Positions 17,199-27,997 of a DNA stretch of 64,000 bases are shown here, in pieces; position 1 is the first letter of the stretch, and every line of letters begins with the position of its first letter. The notes beneath the pieces were generated by a model. That model saw only the letters and a program-made list of their open reading frames with translations, was not told the DNA's origin and searched no databases. A program made the translations under genes and the position numbers. Source of the DNA: Candidatus Woesearchaeota archaeon (GTDB lineage: Archaea > Nanobdellota > Nanobdellia > Woesearchaeales > UBA9642); the NCBI GenBank assembly GCA_026002815.1, contig BPGB01000002.1:62001-126000 (forward strand), in the 5' to 3' direction.

Positions 17199-18590
17199 TT
17201 AGAATATACTCCATTGATTATTGCCTTGATAAACGATAGTTACCGCAGCATAATCTTGGTTTAAAACAATTGAACCTTGCCCATCTATCGTATGCCCAAT
17301 AGATGAAGCATTAATCGTGATATTATTTGTACCCGCATTTCCGGAAATATCTTTGATAGTAAATTTCTTTCCAAGTCTAAATTTTTCAGACGGTTCATTT
17401 AATGTAAGTGTTATAGCAGATGTTGACGTATCGACACCAATATATTCTCGGGTTCTCATATAAAGATCAGAATTAGAAATAATAATTTTCATTGATGTAA
17501 GAGTGTCTTTTAAATAAACATCATAATTATTTGATGTTTTTACATGACCATTCAAATCCAATAAACCATAGGTCATTATTTCATAAGCTAAATCCAAAAA
17601 ATGCACGTCATCACCTGTTGTCCAACAATTTCTAAATGTAAGAGTTGAACTAAAAGGATGTCTGATTATCAAATCTGTACTAAGACTAATTTCAGCATTC
17701 ATAACAAAACAATCTTTCAAAGCTAAAATATTGTTATTATTAAAATAACCACCATTAATATAACAATTTTCTAAATATGTTCGATAATGAACAAAACAAT
17801 CTTCAAAAATACAATTTTTCCAAATCGGGTTTTCAGCAGTACAATTCCAATAACCAAAATCTAATGCTTGATTTGTTGTTGATTTAAACTTAACATTTTC
17901 ACAGACACAATTTTCCATAGGATATATCTCTGTATTCCACGCATCAAAATATATATTCTGAGTGGAATCATAATGAAATGTTAAATTTTTACAAATAAAA
18001 TTAGCTTTTATATATCCAGATGGTAAAACTATAATTCTTACGTTTTGTGAACCAGATGTAAAATGATTTAATGGGACATAATTTGGTTCGGCAACCGTAA
18101 TGCTTGTCGAATCAACGGCTGTTACAGTTACCCAATGCGAAAAAGATAGATAATAATAATCAACATGTATTTTTATAACATCATTAACTGAAATCGAACC
18201 TGAAGGATCTGTGTCAAAAGTTAATTTTCCTGTTGATCTATCAAAAGAAATAACATTAAAACCATTATAATATGGGACAGCCGGATATGTTCTAGTGTCA
18301 TCCATATCAAATATACAATATGTAGTGCTATCCGCTAAAACTTTAATGACTGTATTTTCCATAGATTGACCATATAATTCTAAAGATGAATTAGCCGTAG
18401 AATCCCATGTATACCCAGCTCTTTTTCCAGATAAATCCCAAGTATGAATACCATCTGTAAGTAAAATTTTTCTTTTTCCTGCGTCCAAAGCGGATTGTAG
18501 AGTTGTATGAGTTCCATTTCCATTTACGTCTACAATTGCATCAAACATAATTTCTTCATAATTTGTAACCTTAGGTATTTTATATGCCAT
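17199..18590 (-). CDS. Tail fibre / receptor-binding protein, beta-helix type
   Basis: 463 aa; 'GNGTHTTLQSALDAGKRKILLTDGIHTW' and C-term 'DISGNAGTNNITINASSIGHTIDGQGSIVLNQDYAAVTIVYQGNNQWSIF'. Confidence 0.7.
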   Translation of the reverse strand: MAYKIPKVTNYEEIMFDAIVDVNGNGTHTTLQSALDAGKRKILLTDGIHTWDLSGKRAGYTWDSTANSSLELYGQSMENTVIKVLADSTTYCIFDMDDTRTYPAVPYYNGFNVISFDRSTGKLTFDTDPSGSISVNDVIKIHVDYYYLSFSHWVTVTAVDSTSITVAEPNYVPLNHFTSGSQNVRIIVLPSGYIKANFICKNLTFHYDSTQNIYFDAWNTEIYPMENCVCENVKFKSTTNQALDFGYWNCTAENPIWKNCIFEDCFVHYRTYLENCYINGGYFNNNNILALKDCFVMNAEISLSTDLIIRHPFSSTLTFRNCWTTGDDVHFLDLAYEIMTYGLLDLNGHVKTSNNYDVYLKDTLTSMKIIISNSDLYMRTREYIGVDTSTSAITLTLNEPSEKFRLGKKFTIKDISGNAGTNNITINASSIGHTIDGQGSIVLNQDYAAVTIVYQGNNQWSIF

Positions 18591-18630
18591 ATTTTTTCCT
18601 CTCCTTTTTATTTATTTTTTTAAAAAATAA

Positions 18631-20031
18631 TTAGATAACAAACCAATTTTGACCATCAAAAATTAAAGTCACGGAAGCATAATTCTGATTAATCACCAAA
18701 GATGATTGACCATCTATTAATGTCCCATCTGATGTATTTACGGTAATATTATTCGTAGCTGCGTTCCCATTATCTTTTACTATAATATAATCACCACGTA
18801 AAACTTGCTCTTTTTTCGGTAAAGTTATCGTAACCGGTGATGAAGTTGTATTTGCTATTTTAACTTTATGAAAATAGTCGCCATTATTATTATCATATTT
18901 AATTTGCCCAACGAAATGCGCACTAAAATCCTCATTAGCAGGAATCAAATGATAATTTGAAGGAGTTTGACTTAAATCTCTAAAAAAGTTAGATAAGATA
19001 ACAGGACGAGCATAATAATCCGCACCTGATACTCCTCCTGAAGTTCGAATAGGAACACCATCTTGATGGTCTCTTAAATAAAATTTATAACCCTGATGAC
19101 CTAATAAAAATAAACCTCCATCAGAAAAATCAAATTCAGATAACTCATTATTTATAGTTTGTGTAATAACTGCTATACCATTTGGCACTCTTCCAACAAA
19201 CTTTGCCAGTGTCGGTCCATTAAATAAAATTTCAACCTGTTCAAAAAATGAATCTCTACTTACCCTTCCCCAATTATACGCATAATATATAAGATTCCCA
19301 GTTGTTGCTTTTATATTATATAGAACATTTTTAATTTTTTGATGAATAACAGCAAAATCATCAGAAGGATGATCATATATAATTTGATTACCACCACCAG
19401 AATAAGTTACATTCATCGTTAAATTACGTAAAATAATTGAAGGAGGATTATTTTGATCAAGTTTATATATTTCAATATCATATGGAGCCGGAGCAGAAGT
19501 CGTATCCGTTAACGCCCAACAATCATATTTAAAAGTTAACGAGGTCGAATCTACTGTTTCGATTTCCCATAAACCGGCAGAAAAAGTGACTTCTCGGGCA
19601 GGTTCTCCAAATCCGACTATATCACCAACAGAAAAAAGAGTAGTTAAATTAGGATATGAACCGCCTGTAATCGTTAATTTTCTTAATGACCGATTATAAT
19701 AATAATCAGTCGATAAAATTGCAATATTTGTAGGGGGTGTAATTCCAGAAACATCAAATATTTTATTAAATGAAGTTCCATCTAAAGAAACATTTATCTG
19801 AACATCACTTCGTCTATCGGTAATACCTTCCATTAAAATCATATCGCCATCATTTAAAGTAATAGGAGAAGTTATTGTATATGTGCCGGGTTTAATTAAT
19901 AATTTTCTTTTTCCTGCAGATAAAGCGGTTTGAATATTCGTATAATCACCATTCCCACCCGCATCAATCAAAGCATCATATCTTTGATCAAATTTAGAAG
20001 GAGTTGCAACAGGACCAAATTTATATGCCAT
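18631..20031 (-). CDS. Tail fibre / receptor-binding protein, beta-helix type
   Basis: 466 aa; paralogue of the 463-aa ORF at both ends. Confidence 0.7.
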   Translation of the reverse strand: MAYKFGPVATPSKFDQRYDALIDAGGNGDYTNIQTALSAGKRKLLIKPGTYTITSPITLNDGDMILMEGITDRRSDVQINVSLDGTSFNKIFDVSGITPPTNIAILSTDYYYNRSLRKLTITGGSYPNLTTLFSVGDIVGFGEPAREVTFSAGLWEIETVDSTSLTFKYDCWALTDTTSAPAPYDIEIYKLDQNNPPSIILRNLTMNVTYSGGGNQIIYDHPSDDFAVIHQKIKNVLYNIKATTGNLIYYAYNWGRVSRDSFFEQVEILFNGPTLAKFVGRVPNGIAVITQTINNELSEFDFSDGGLFLLGHQGYKFYLRDHQDGVPIRTSGGVSGADYYARPVILSNFFRDLSQTPSNYHLIPANEDFSAHFVGQIKYDNNNGDYFHKVKIANTTSSPVTITLPKKEQVLRGDYIIVKDNGNAATNNITVNTSDGTLIDGQSSLVINQNYASVTLIFDGQNWFVI

Positions 20032-20069
20032 ATTTTTTTCCTCTTTGATCTGTTATTCTATTTATTATT

Positions 20070-23000
20070 TTATAATACAATCCACATATTTAATGTAGAA
20101 TTATAAATTAAAGTAATCGATGCGTAATTTTCATTTATAATAAATGAAGATTGACCATCGATTGTACTTGCAGTTGGAGAAAGTGTGATTGAATTTGTAG
20201 AAGCATTACCACTCACATCTTTAAAAATTAATTTTTTACCATTAATCGATGTTGATGGTAATGTTAACGTAATAGGAGTCGAATGATTTGTTAATATAAT
20301 TTGGTCATCTAGTCGTAATGTTTCCGATGTTGTTACAGTTCTTTGAACAGGATTTTGAGTCCAATCATCAAAAAATCCTGAAACAATATACGTTCCAGAA
20401 TCTCGTAAAATACCAGTATTACCACTATATCTAGTTCCTTTATGTATATAAATCGGGGTAGTATAAGAGGAATTTTTATAGTGGCAATTTAATATATACG
20501 CAGATGAATAACCGAATACTTCACTAATGTTTGTCCTAGTGGTTGTTTTTTGCTCAAAAACACAATTTTTAAATCCTAATGCATATGTAATTTGTACTCC
20601 ATCAATTAAACAATTTATAAATTCTGCGTTTGCATATATATCACCATTTGTTGAAGAATATATTTCACAATCTTTAAAAATATATTTATTGACCGGCCAT
20701 CCATCATAATCAAAATTATCCACGTCATTAAAAATGACATTATTAAATTCAATCTTTGAAAAATAAGGATAACCTGAAGCATTAAAATTTAAAAATTCAT
20801 TTGTCGTATCTGTAAATGTAATATTTACATTTTTAATTAAAAGGGATAGTGGATTAATTCCAGAGGATGATACCCAAAAATTCTCTGGTGCTATTGGATC
20901 TATAATATTTTCAGTAAAAGGCAATTGTTCTGTAATCGTTATGGATGTCGAATCAATAGCAGAAACAGTATATTTTCCTAAAGCATAACCACTAGAAAAT
21001 CTATCTCCAAAATATAAATAATCTCCAACATTAATATTTCCAGTATAATCGGCTGATGTATAGATTTTCTTATTTGTAATATCCACCACTGTTCCTGAAG
21101 ATGTGGTTTGCCCTGAAAATACTTTTGTCGCGGCGGTTGCTTTAAAAGTCGATGCAGTTGGAGTCCCAATATTAATATTTACATTATTTCCTAAACCGAT
21201 AATTTCTAAAGAATCACCATCTGAAAAATCAAAAATTGTATCTGTCCAAACATATGTACCATCTTTAAGACCTATCTTTCTATGTCCAGAAGCAATAGCG
21301 GTTTGAACGGCATTCGTTCCATCTACCGCAGCATCCACAATAATATCAAAATCTGAAACGATATAATTATCTAATGTTTCTAAAGCTTTCTGGACTGTAT
21401 TATCTGAAGACCTTAAAGCTCCATTAAAATTCGTTGTCGTTACCGTAACACCTGTCGCATCCGTTGAGAATGTGTGGGTATGATCATCTAATGTTTCTAA
21501 TGCTTTCTGAATATCGGTATCCGTACCAGAAAGAATTCCATTAAAATTCGTCGTTACGGTAGAAATTTCAGAAGCTGTATGTCCATGAGCACTTAACGTT
21601 TCTAACGCAGTTTGGACATCTGTATCTGCGCCGGATAAAATTCCTGAAAAACTAGCCGCATTTGTAGAAGTCTCAGATGCCGTATGAGTATGATCATCTA
21701 ATGTTTCTAATGCTTTCTGAACATCGGTATCTGAAGTAGACAATTTGCCATCAAAATTTGTCGTAATTGTAGTAATTGCTGTCGCATCAGGAGCCGGATG
21801 GGTATGATCATCTAATTTATCCAACGCAGATTGAACATCTATATCCGTATTATCTAAAATTCCATTAAAATTCGTTGTATTTGTATAAATAGCCGAGGCT
21901 GGATGATCTGGATCTGCCAATCCACTTAAAGCTCCGTGATCAGAGGCAACAAATGCGGTTGTCGGTAATGACGATACACTTCTATAATCATCTATTTGGG
22001 CAATCCGAGCTTTAATTGTCGTTGCATATCCACTTGAAGTTTTATAAATTATACGATAAAGCAATTTAGTTTCAGTAAATGGAAAATCTCCTAAATTCAT
22101 GCCTGCCCATGTATTATTACTTATTGCATCGACTAAAGAAGAATCTTCTCTTTGACCTTGAATGGCTTTGATTGGATTTGTGGGAGAATTTGTCGCTAGA
22201 ATCCAATACGCTACGAAATAATTATTCGTAGCTTCGACTTGTGTCCAATTCGTTCCATCAAAATTATTATATGCAATTCTTCCAGAACCAGTTGTCAATG
22301 CAACAAAATTCGTAGCCGTTTCTTCGACCCATGCACCATTTGTTCGGCGCATAACTGGTATTTGAGCCGGTTTCGCTAAAACTTGTTCAAATGGATTTGA
22401 TGGAGAAGCCGAATGTGTAATAAAATGTTCTAAATCTTCGTCGGCAATTACTCCACCAGAAGATAAATCGAATTGAACATCATCATCTAAAGCATCAGAA
22501 TCTAGCGTATATCCAGACAAACTAAATCCGGATACATAACGTGTTCCAGTTGTCGTATGTAAATATTTATGTGTGGCCCAATCCATAGAAAGACCATGAC
22601 GTTCTTCCAAGAGAATATATTGTTGTGTCGCAGAATTCCAATAAATCGCTACAACAGGAACATGAATAGATAAATCCCAAGGAGATAAAGATTCGGTCAA
22701 AACACCAGAAGAATTATAATAAATAAAATGTATACCATCGGTATCAGAAATTACTATATTTTCTGGACCAGTTTTTGTAAATTTATTTCCATAATACCAA
22801 ACATCAAAACTCGTTGAAGCTGGTTGAATTGTAAATGTTCTTGATGTTGAATCAAAAGAATATGTCGAGTCCGTTAAATTCGGAAAACCGGTAGGTTCTT
22901 TGGCAACTTGAAGAGCTTCCGTTGAAATATGCGTATGATCATCTAACGTTTCTAAAGCTTTTTGAACATCGGTATCCGTACCGGAAAGAATTCCATTAAA

Positions 23001-23822
23001 ATTCGTTGTAATCGTATTAATACTCGTAGCATCCGCACCTGTGAACGGATGAGTATGACCGTCAATTGTCGATAAAGCGGTTTGAACATCCGTATCAGAA
23101 GCAGATAAAATTCCCACGAATCCTGTGGCGTCCACTGAAGTTTCAGCCGCCGTATGACTATGATCATCTAAAGTATCTAAAGCTGTTTGAATATTGGTAT
23201 CTGAAGCAGAAAGAATCCCATCAAAACTGGCCGTATTTGTTGCGATCACATTTGCCGCAGGAGCCGGATGAGTATGATTATCAATTGTCTCTAACGCAAA
23301 TTGCACATTAGTATCTGCACCGGATAAGATTCCATCAAAATTTGTTGTAATTGTTGTTATTCCCGTGGCATCAGTTGAAAATGCGTGGGTATGTGTATCC
23401 AATGTTTCTAAAGCTTTTTGAACATCCGTATCAGAAGCAGATAATATTGTCGTAAATGCTGATGAATCTGTCTTTACATATGCCGCACCGTTTTTAAATT
23501 CGGCCCAACTATTCATATTATCAGCATATGCAATCATAGCCTGATTGAAGGCTTGTTCGCCTGCGTATGTAATCCATCCCACAGGAATATCTGGATCAAA
23601 TGGAGCCGCAATAAACCCATCATTCCACCCAATATCAGCAGGTGGTGTAATATCATCATCAAAATCAACTCGAATCCATCGTTGGGTTCCCGAAATTGGT
23701 CCTTGAGTATCTAACCCAATAACTTTATATCGAGCATAATTTTGGGAACCTAAATCAAAAATAACAACCGAATTTAAAACAATATCGTTAACATCTCCAT
23801 TTGATAAAGGAATATTAATCAA
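20070..23822 (-). CDS. Long tail fibre with HxH repeats and C-terminal beta-helix; natural N-terminus lies one frame away
   Basis: 1250 aa from a TTG; repeats '...NFNGILSGTDTDVQKALETLDDHTH...'; homology to the 1347-aa fibre continues upstream of 23822 to a cryptic ATG at 23895 in another frame. Confidence 0.75.
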   Translation of the reverse strand: MINIPLSNGDVNDIVLNSVVIFDLGSQNYARYKVIGLDTQGPISGTQRWIRVDFDDDITPPADIGWNDGFIAAPFDPDIPVGWITYAGEQAFNQAMIAYADNMNSWAEFKNGAAYVKTDSSAFTTILSASDTDVQKALETLDTHTHAFSTDATGITTITTNFDGILSGADTNVQFALETIDNHTHPAPAANVIATNTASFDGILSASDTNIQTALDTLDDHSHTAAETSVDATGFVGILSASDTDVQTALSTIDGHTHPFTGADATSINTITTNFNGILSGTDTDVQKALETLDDHTHISTEALQVAKEPTGFPNLTDSTYSFDSTSRTFTIQPASTSFDVWYYGNKFTKTGPENIVISDTDGIHFIYYNSSGVLTESLSPWDLSIHVPVVAIYWNSATQQYILLEERHGLSMDWATHKYLHTTTGTRYVSGFSLSGYTLDSDALDDDVQFDLSSGGVIADEDLEHFITHSASPSNPFEQVLAKPAQIPVMRRTNGAWVEETATNFVALTTGSGRIAYNNFDGTNWTQVEATNNYFVAYWILATNSPTNPIKAIQGQREDSSLVDAISNNTWAGMNLGDFPFTETKLLYRIIYKTSSGYATTIKARIAQIDDYRSVSSLPTTAFVASDHGALSGLADPDHPASAIYTNTTNFNGILDNTDIDVQSALDKLDDHTHPAPDATAITTITTNFDGKLSTSDTDVQKALETLDDHTHTASETSTNAASFSGILSGADTDVQTALETLSAHGHTASEISTVTTNFNGILSGTDTDIQKALETLDDHTHTFSTDATGVTVTTTNFNGALRSSDNTVQKALETLDNYIVSDFDIIVDAAVDGTNAVQTAIASGHRKIGLKDGTYVWTDTIFDFSDGDSLEIIGLGNNVNINIGTPTASTFKATAATKVFSGQTTSSGTVVDITNKKIYTSADYTGNINVGDYLYFGDRFSSGYALGKYTVSAIDSTSITITEQLPFTENIIDPIAPENFWVSSSGINPLSLLIKNVNITFTDTTNEFLNFNASGYPYFSKIEFNNVIFNDVDNFDYDGWPVNKYIFKDCEIYSSTNGDIYANAEFINCLIDGVQITYALGFKNCVFEQKTTTRTNISEVFGYSSAYILNCHYKNSSYTTPIYIHKGTRYSGNTGILRDSGTYIVSGFFDDWTQNPVQRTVTTSETLRLDDQIILTNHSTPITLTLPSTSINGKKLIFKDVSGNASTNSITLSPTASTIDGQSSFIINENYASITLIYNSTLNMWIVL
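21360..21880 (-). repeat. In-frame ~39-aa tandem repeats (TNFNGILSxxDTDVQKALETLDDHTH)
   Basis: Multiple degenerate copies visible in protein and DNA. Confidence 0.75.
22925..23430 (-). repeat. In-frame ~39-aa tandem repeats in same fibre
   Basis: Second block; near-identical stretches to repeats in the 1347-aa fibre. Confidence 0.75.
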
Positions 23823-23925
23823 TACATCCCACTGATTCCCGGAGACATTTGATTTATTATAAATTTGAAATCTTGCGCCTTAATAATTTTGCCATTTTAA
23901 TGTACCCTCGTATTTTTAATTTTTG

Positions 23926-26900
23926 CTATGATCCGACTACAGAAGTATGAAGTCTTACGTAATAAACTACACCGTTCGTTGATCCTACCCACCAAATTCG
24001 ATCATGAACCGTAGAATCTTTTCTTACGGCAAAACTTTCAATAACTCGTGGATCAGCCGAACCATTCCAAATGGTTATATCAGGATATTCAAATGTGGTA
24101 TCGCTTGAATTTCCTGGATGGCATACGACTTCAACTCTTTGACCATTCGATGTATATTTAAATTTCGCACCTAATAAAATAACACCTGCCGGAATTGAGA
24201 AAGCACCAACTTGTGGAGTTCCATCAGTCCAAGTAAAATCAACCCCAGGACCGGTAGCGGTAATAATACAATCTGAATAACTTGCCGCAATGTAAACTTG
24301 AATTCCACTTCCTCCCGAAGGAGTCGTATATACGATAGCATTCGCAGTCGAATCATAAGTTAAAACTTTTCCATCACCTATTCCTGAATCATCGATCGTA
24401 ACCCCTTTAATTCTGTCAGCATTCCATTGTGCTGTATCTTTTCCAACCTGAGTCGCTGTTACACTATGTGGGTTTGACGTATTTGAAATATGCGAATCAT
24501 AAGCAGAGTGAGTATGATCATCTAATGTTTCTAACGCTTTTTGGACATTATTATCCGAACCGGATAAAATTCCATTAAAGTTAGTCGTAATTGTCGCTAT
24601 ACCCGTAGCATCGGTTGAGAATGCGTGGGTATGATTATTTAACGTTTCTAACGCTTTCTGAACATCAGTATCAGAAGCGGAGAGAATATTATTAAAATTA
24701 GTAGTTATCGTATTAATACTTGTTGCGTCTGCGCCTGTAAATGGGTGTGTATGACCATCAATCGTAGACAGCGCAATTTGAACATCCGTATCCGTTGCCG
24801 AAAGAATTCCACTAAATCCTGACGCATTTACAGATGTTTCTGCCGCAGAATGTATATGATCATCTAACGTTTCTAAAGCTTTTTGAACATCGGTATCAGA
24901 AGCAGAAAGAATCCCGTTGAAATTTGTCGTAATCGTAGTAATTCCCGTAGCATCGGTTGAGAATGCATGTGTATGACCATCAAGCGTAGCTAGCGCAGTC
25001 TGAATATCAGTATCAGTCCCCGAAAGAATACCGACGAAACCAGTCGCATCAACCGAAATATCTGCGGCTGTATGAGTATGATCATCTAACGTATCTAAAG
25101 CTTTTTGAACATCGGTATCAGAAGCAGATAAAATTCCGTCAAAATTCGTTGTAATTGTTGATATATCTGTAGAGTCATTAGGAAATACATGAGTATGATC
25201 ATCTAATGTTTCTAAAGCGGCTTGAATATTCGTATCTGAACCAGATAAGATTCCATTAAAATTCGTCGTATCCGTTCCAATATCATTTGCTGATAATACG
25301 ACAACCCCAACTTTATTATTTACTGAAACTACAGATTCGGAATTATCAATTTTAACCCATCTATCTCCTTCGGAAACAATCCAGTCTCCAACTTGCCAAT
25401 CCGAAATTCCATCAACGATCACATTTCCAGCTACCGTAACACGGTAATACCAACCTTTATTTGAAAGGTCTGCTATTGGTATCGCCGGTGTATTCGTAGA
25501 AGCATCCCAAGTTCCTTGGAATTCTAATCCAGATAAAACGCTATCTGGTAATTGAGAAGTTGGAACTTTACCATTCGTATCTAATGTTGCGACACCATTT
25601 GCAATACCTTTTTCAGATAAAGGAATCGCTTGAACATCTGCGGCTGTTAAGGCATCGGTTCCATCAAATCTGTGAGAAGCCGCATGTGCTAATGGAGTTC
25701 TGGCATTTGTCAAACGAGCATCTGAATTTGTCACATATCTATTTGAAGCATTTGGTGTTCCACTTGTACCTAATAATGCAGATTTTTCATCTGTCGTTGG
25801 AAAACGACCATCAGAAGCTAATGCATATTCGCCATGCGTATGATCATCTAAAGCTTCTAAAGCTAATTGAACATTTATGTGACCTGAATTTAAAATTTTA
25901 TCAAAAGTATTCGTAACTACGGTTACGGAATCGGCAGAAGACACAGAAGTTGTGTCATACATAGTGGGATCAATTTTTCCATTCGCACCTAATTTAATTG
26001 GTTTTCCGGCATCTGCGACCCCAGCCGAAGTAGCAATAAATTCAGATTTTAAATAATATGATGTATTATGATCATGAGTTGAAATTTGTGTAGTAACATA
26101 ATTTTTAACTGCGTTTATCGTTGGATAAAATGTATCACTTTCATTTCCAAGAATTGAAGTTTTCTTATTCGCTACAATTTCTAATCCAGAAACCGCGCCA
26201 GTTTGACCATTTACTGAGGTTACGGATTCTGTATTTTTAACTTGGTCCCATGAGGTTCCGTTTGAAATAATCCAGTCTCCAACACCCCAATTTGAAACTC
26301 CATTAATGTTTGTATTACCGGCTACGGAAACTTTATAATACCAACCTTTATTTGAAGAATCTGCCACAGGAATTGCCGGAGTATTTGTATCCGCATCCCA
26401 TGTACCTTTATAAATAACCGCACCAATTAAACTATCGGGCAATTGGGAAGATGGGACTTTTCCAGATCCGTCTAATGTCGCAACCCCACCCGGAGCGCCT
26501 TTTTCTGAAATTGGTACAGCCCCAACTTGTGCCGCTGTTACGCTATGTGGGTTTGATGTACTTGAAATATGATTTTGAATATTTGCGTTGGCCGGTTCAG
26601 CCCCAATATCAGCCGGGGTTAAAGGATCAGTCCCGCCAGTTTTATGTGACGCCGCATGCGCCAATGGAGTTCTAGCATCTGATAAACGAGAATCGGCATT
26701 GGTTACATATTTATTTGCGGCACTTGGTGCCCCTGCGGTTCCGGCAAGAGCAGCTTTTTGATCCGTAGAAGGAAATCTTGGATCACTATCAGCCGCAAAT
26801 CCAGTATGTCCAGAATTTGCATAATCTAAATTAGAAATTGATGCATGATCAATTGAAGCTTGCGTAAAATGAATTGTATTATTTGATAAATGTGTATCAA

Positions 26901-27969
26901 TTTCAGAGTGAGTTTTCGTACCAGCCCCAATAATATTTTGATGATTAATTGAAGTTTCTGTAAAATGAATTGAACTATTTGAAATATGAGTATCGATTTG
27001 AGAATGTGTATTTGTCCCTTTATTTAAAATATTATTATGATCAATTGAAGCTTGTGTAAAATGAATTGTCGCATCATTTATATGGTTTGAATATGTTGGA
27101 TGTGTATGATCATCTAATTTTTCTAAAGCTAATTGAACATTTGTTTCTGTTGAAGTTAAAATATTATTAAAATAAGTCGTATCTGTGCTAATATTTACAG
27201 CATTTTGTGGAATTGGAGGTAAAAGAGAACTATCTACTTTTCCGCTTGAATTCGTTTTAATTGGTTTATTAGCGTCCGCTATCCCACTTGAAACCGAAAT
27301 AAATTGCGTTTGATCATAATATTCGCTATGAATATGATTTGCATCCGCAGCCCCAATACCGGCTGGGGTAATAACATCTGTCCCACCAATTTCATGAGAA
27401 GATGCATGAGACAACGGAGTTCTCGCATCGGTTAATCTTGGGTCTGTATTGGCGACCGCCCCAATATCCGCAGGAGAAATTGCATCAGTTCCATCAAATC
27501 TATGAGAAGCCGCGTGAGGTAAAGGTTCTTTTGGATTAATAACCAAAGGATCTGTTTTCGTAACATAAACGTTTGTAATTGTTATTTTTTCTACGTTAGC
27601 CGCATAAGCTGTCATTGCCGGGCTTAATGCAAATTCTTCTGGATAAGTAATCCATACATTTGGAGAACCCGTTTTAACCGGATTTGCAATTAATCCATCT
27701 GCCCAAGATGGTGTTGGAGGAGTCCCTTCGTCATCCGGTGTAATTGTTATCCATCTTTGGGTTCCAGAAACTGGACCCTGCGAATCCAATCCAATAACTT
27801 TCCAACGAAAATAAGTCTGAGATCCTTGATCTGTGATAACCGCAGCCCCTATTTCAATATCGTTAACATTTCCATTCGCTGGAGGAATATTTATTTGTAA
27901 ATCCCAAGTTCCATCCCCATTATCAATTTTATTATAAGTATTAAATCTTGCGCTTAATTTTTTAGCCAT
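23926..27969 (-). CDS. Long tail fibre with HxH and 'IHFTxxSIDHNNILNKGT' repeats
   Basis: 1347 aa; N-term MAKKLSARFNTYNKIDNGDGTWDLQINIPPANGNVND; shares C-terminal ~120 aa with the 579-aa ORF. Confidence 0.8.
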   Translation of the reverse strand: MAKKLSARFNTYNKIDNGDGTWDLQINIPPANGNVNDIEIGAAVITDQGSQTYFRWKVIGLDSQGPVSGTQRWITITPDDEGTPPTPSWADGLIANPVKTGSPNVWITYPEEFALSPAMTAYAANVEKITITNVYVTKTDPLVINPKEPLPHAASHRFDGTDAISPADIGAVANTDPRLTDARTPLSHASSHEIGGTDVITPAGIGAADANHIHSEYYDQTQFISVSSGIADANKPIKTNSSGKVDSSLLPPIPQNAVNISTDTTYFNNILTSTETNVQLALEKLDDHTHPTYSNHINDATIHFTQASIDHNNILNKGTNTHSQIDTHISNSSIHFTETSINHQNIIGAGTKTHSEIDTHLSNNTIHFTQASIDHASISNLDYANSGHTGFAADSDPRFPSTDQKAALAGTAGAPSAANKYVTNADSRLSDARTPLAHAASHKTGGTDPLTPADIGAEPANANIQNHISSTSNPHSVTAAQVGAVPISEKGAPGGVATLDGSGKVPSSQLPDSLIGAVIYKGTWDADTNTPAIPVADSSNKGWYYKVSVAGNTNINGVSNWGVGDWIISNGTSWDQVKNTESVTSVNGQTGAVSGLEIVANKKTSILGNESDTFYPTINAVKNYVTTQISTHDHNTSYYLKSEFIATSAGVADAGKPIKLGANGKIDPTMYDTTSVSSADSVTVVTNTFDKILNSGHINVQLALEALDDHTHGEYALASDGRFPTTDEKSALLGTSGTPNASNRYVTNSDARLTNARTPLAHAASHRFDGTDALTAADVQAIPLSEKGIANGVATLDTNGKVPTSQLPDSVLSGLEFQGTWDASTNTPAIPIADLSNKGWYYRVTVAGNVIVDGISDWQVGDWIVSEGDRWVKIDNSESVVSVNNKVGVVVLSANDIGTDTTNFNGILSGSDTNIQAALETLDDHTHVFPNDSTDISTITTNFDGILSASDTDVQKALDTLDDHTHTAADISVDATGFVGILSGTDTDIQTALATLDGHTHAFSTDATGITTITTNFNGILSASDTDVQKALETLDDHIHSAAETSVNASGFSGILSATDTDVQIALSTIDGHTHPFTGADATSINTITTNFNNILSASDTDVQKALETLNNHTHAFSTDATGIATITTNFNGILSGSDNNVQKALETLDDHTHSAYDSHISNTSNPHSVTATQVGKDTAQWNADRIKGVTIDDSGIGDGKVLTYDSTANAIVYTTPSGGSGIQVYIAASYSDCIITATGPGVDFTWTDGTPQVGAFSIPAGVILLGAKFKYTSNGQRVEVVCHPGNSSDTTFEYPDITIWNGSADPRVIESFAVRKDSTVHDRIWWVGSTNGVVYYVRLHTSVVGS
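24490..25290 (-). repeat. In-frame ~39-aa tandem repeats with DDHTH motif
   Basis: About seven consecutive copies. Confidence 0.75.
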
Positions 27970-27997
27970 TGTATATAATCCTCTTTAATTTAAAAAT

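Noticed and set aside
21360-25290. CRISPR-like regular repeats
   Set aside because: Repeats are in-frame protein repeats, degenerate at third positions and without unique spacers.
25560-25916. Plus-strand ORF 118 aa, rich in His/Leu
   Set aside because: Antisense shadow of the fibre repeats; composition reflects the reverse complement of the coding repeats.
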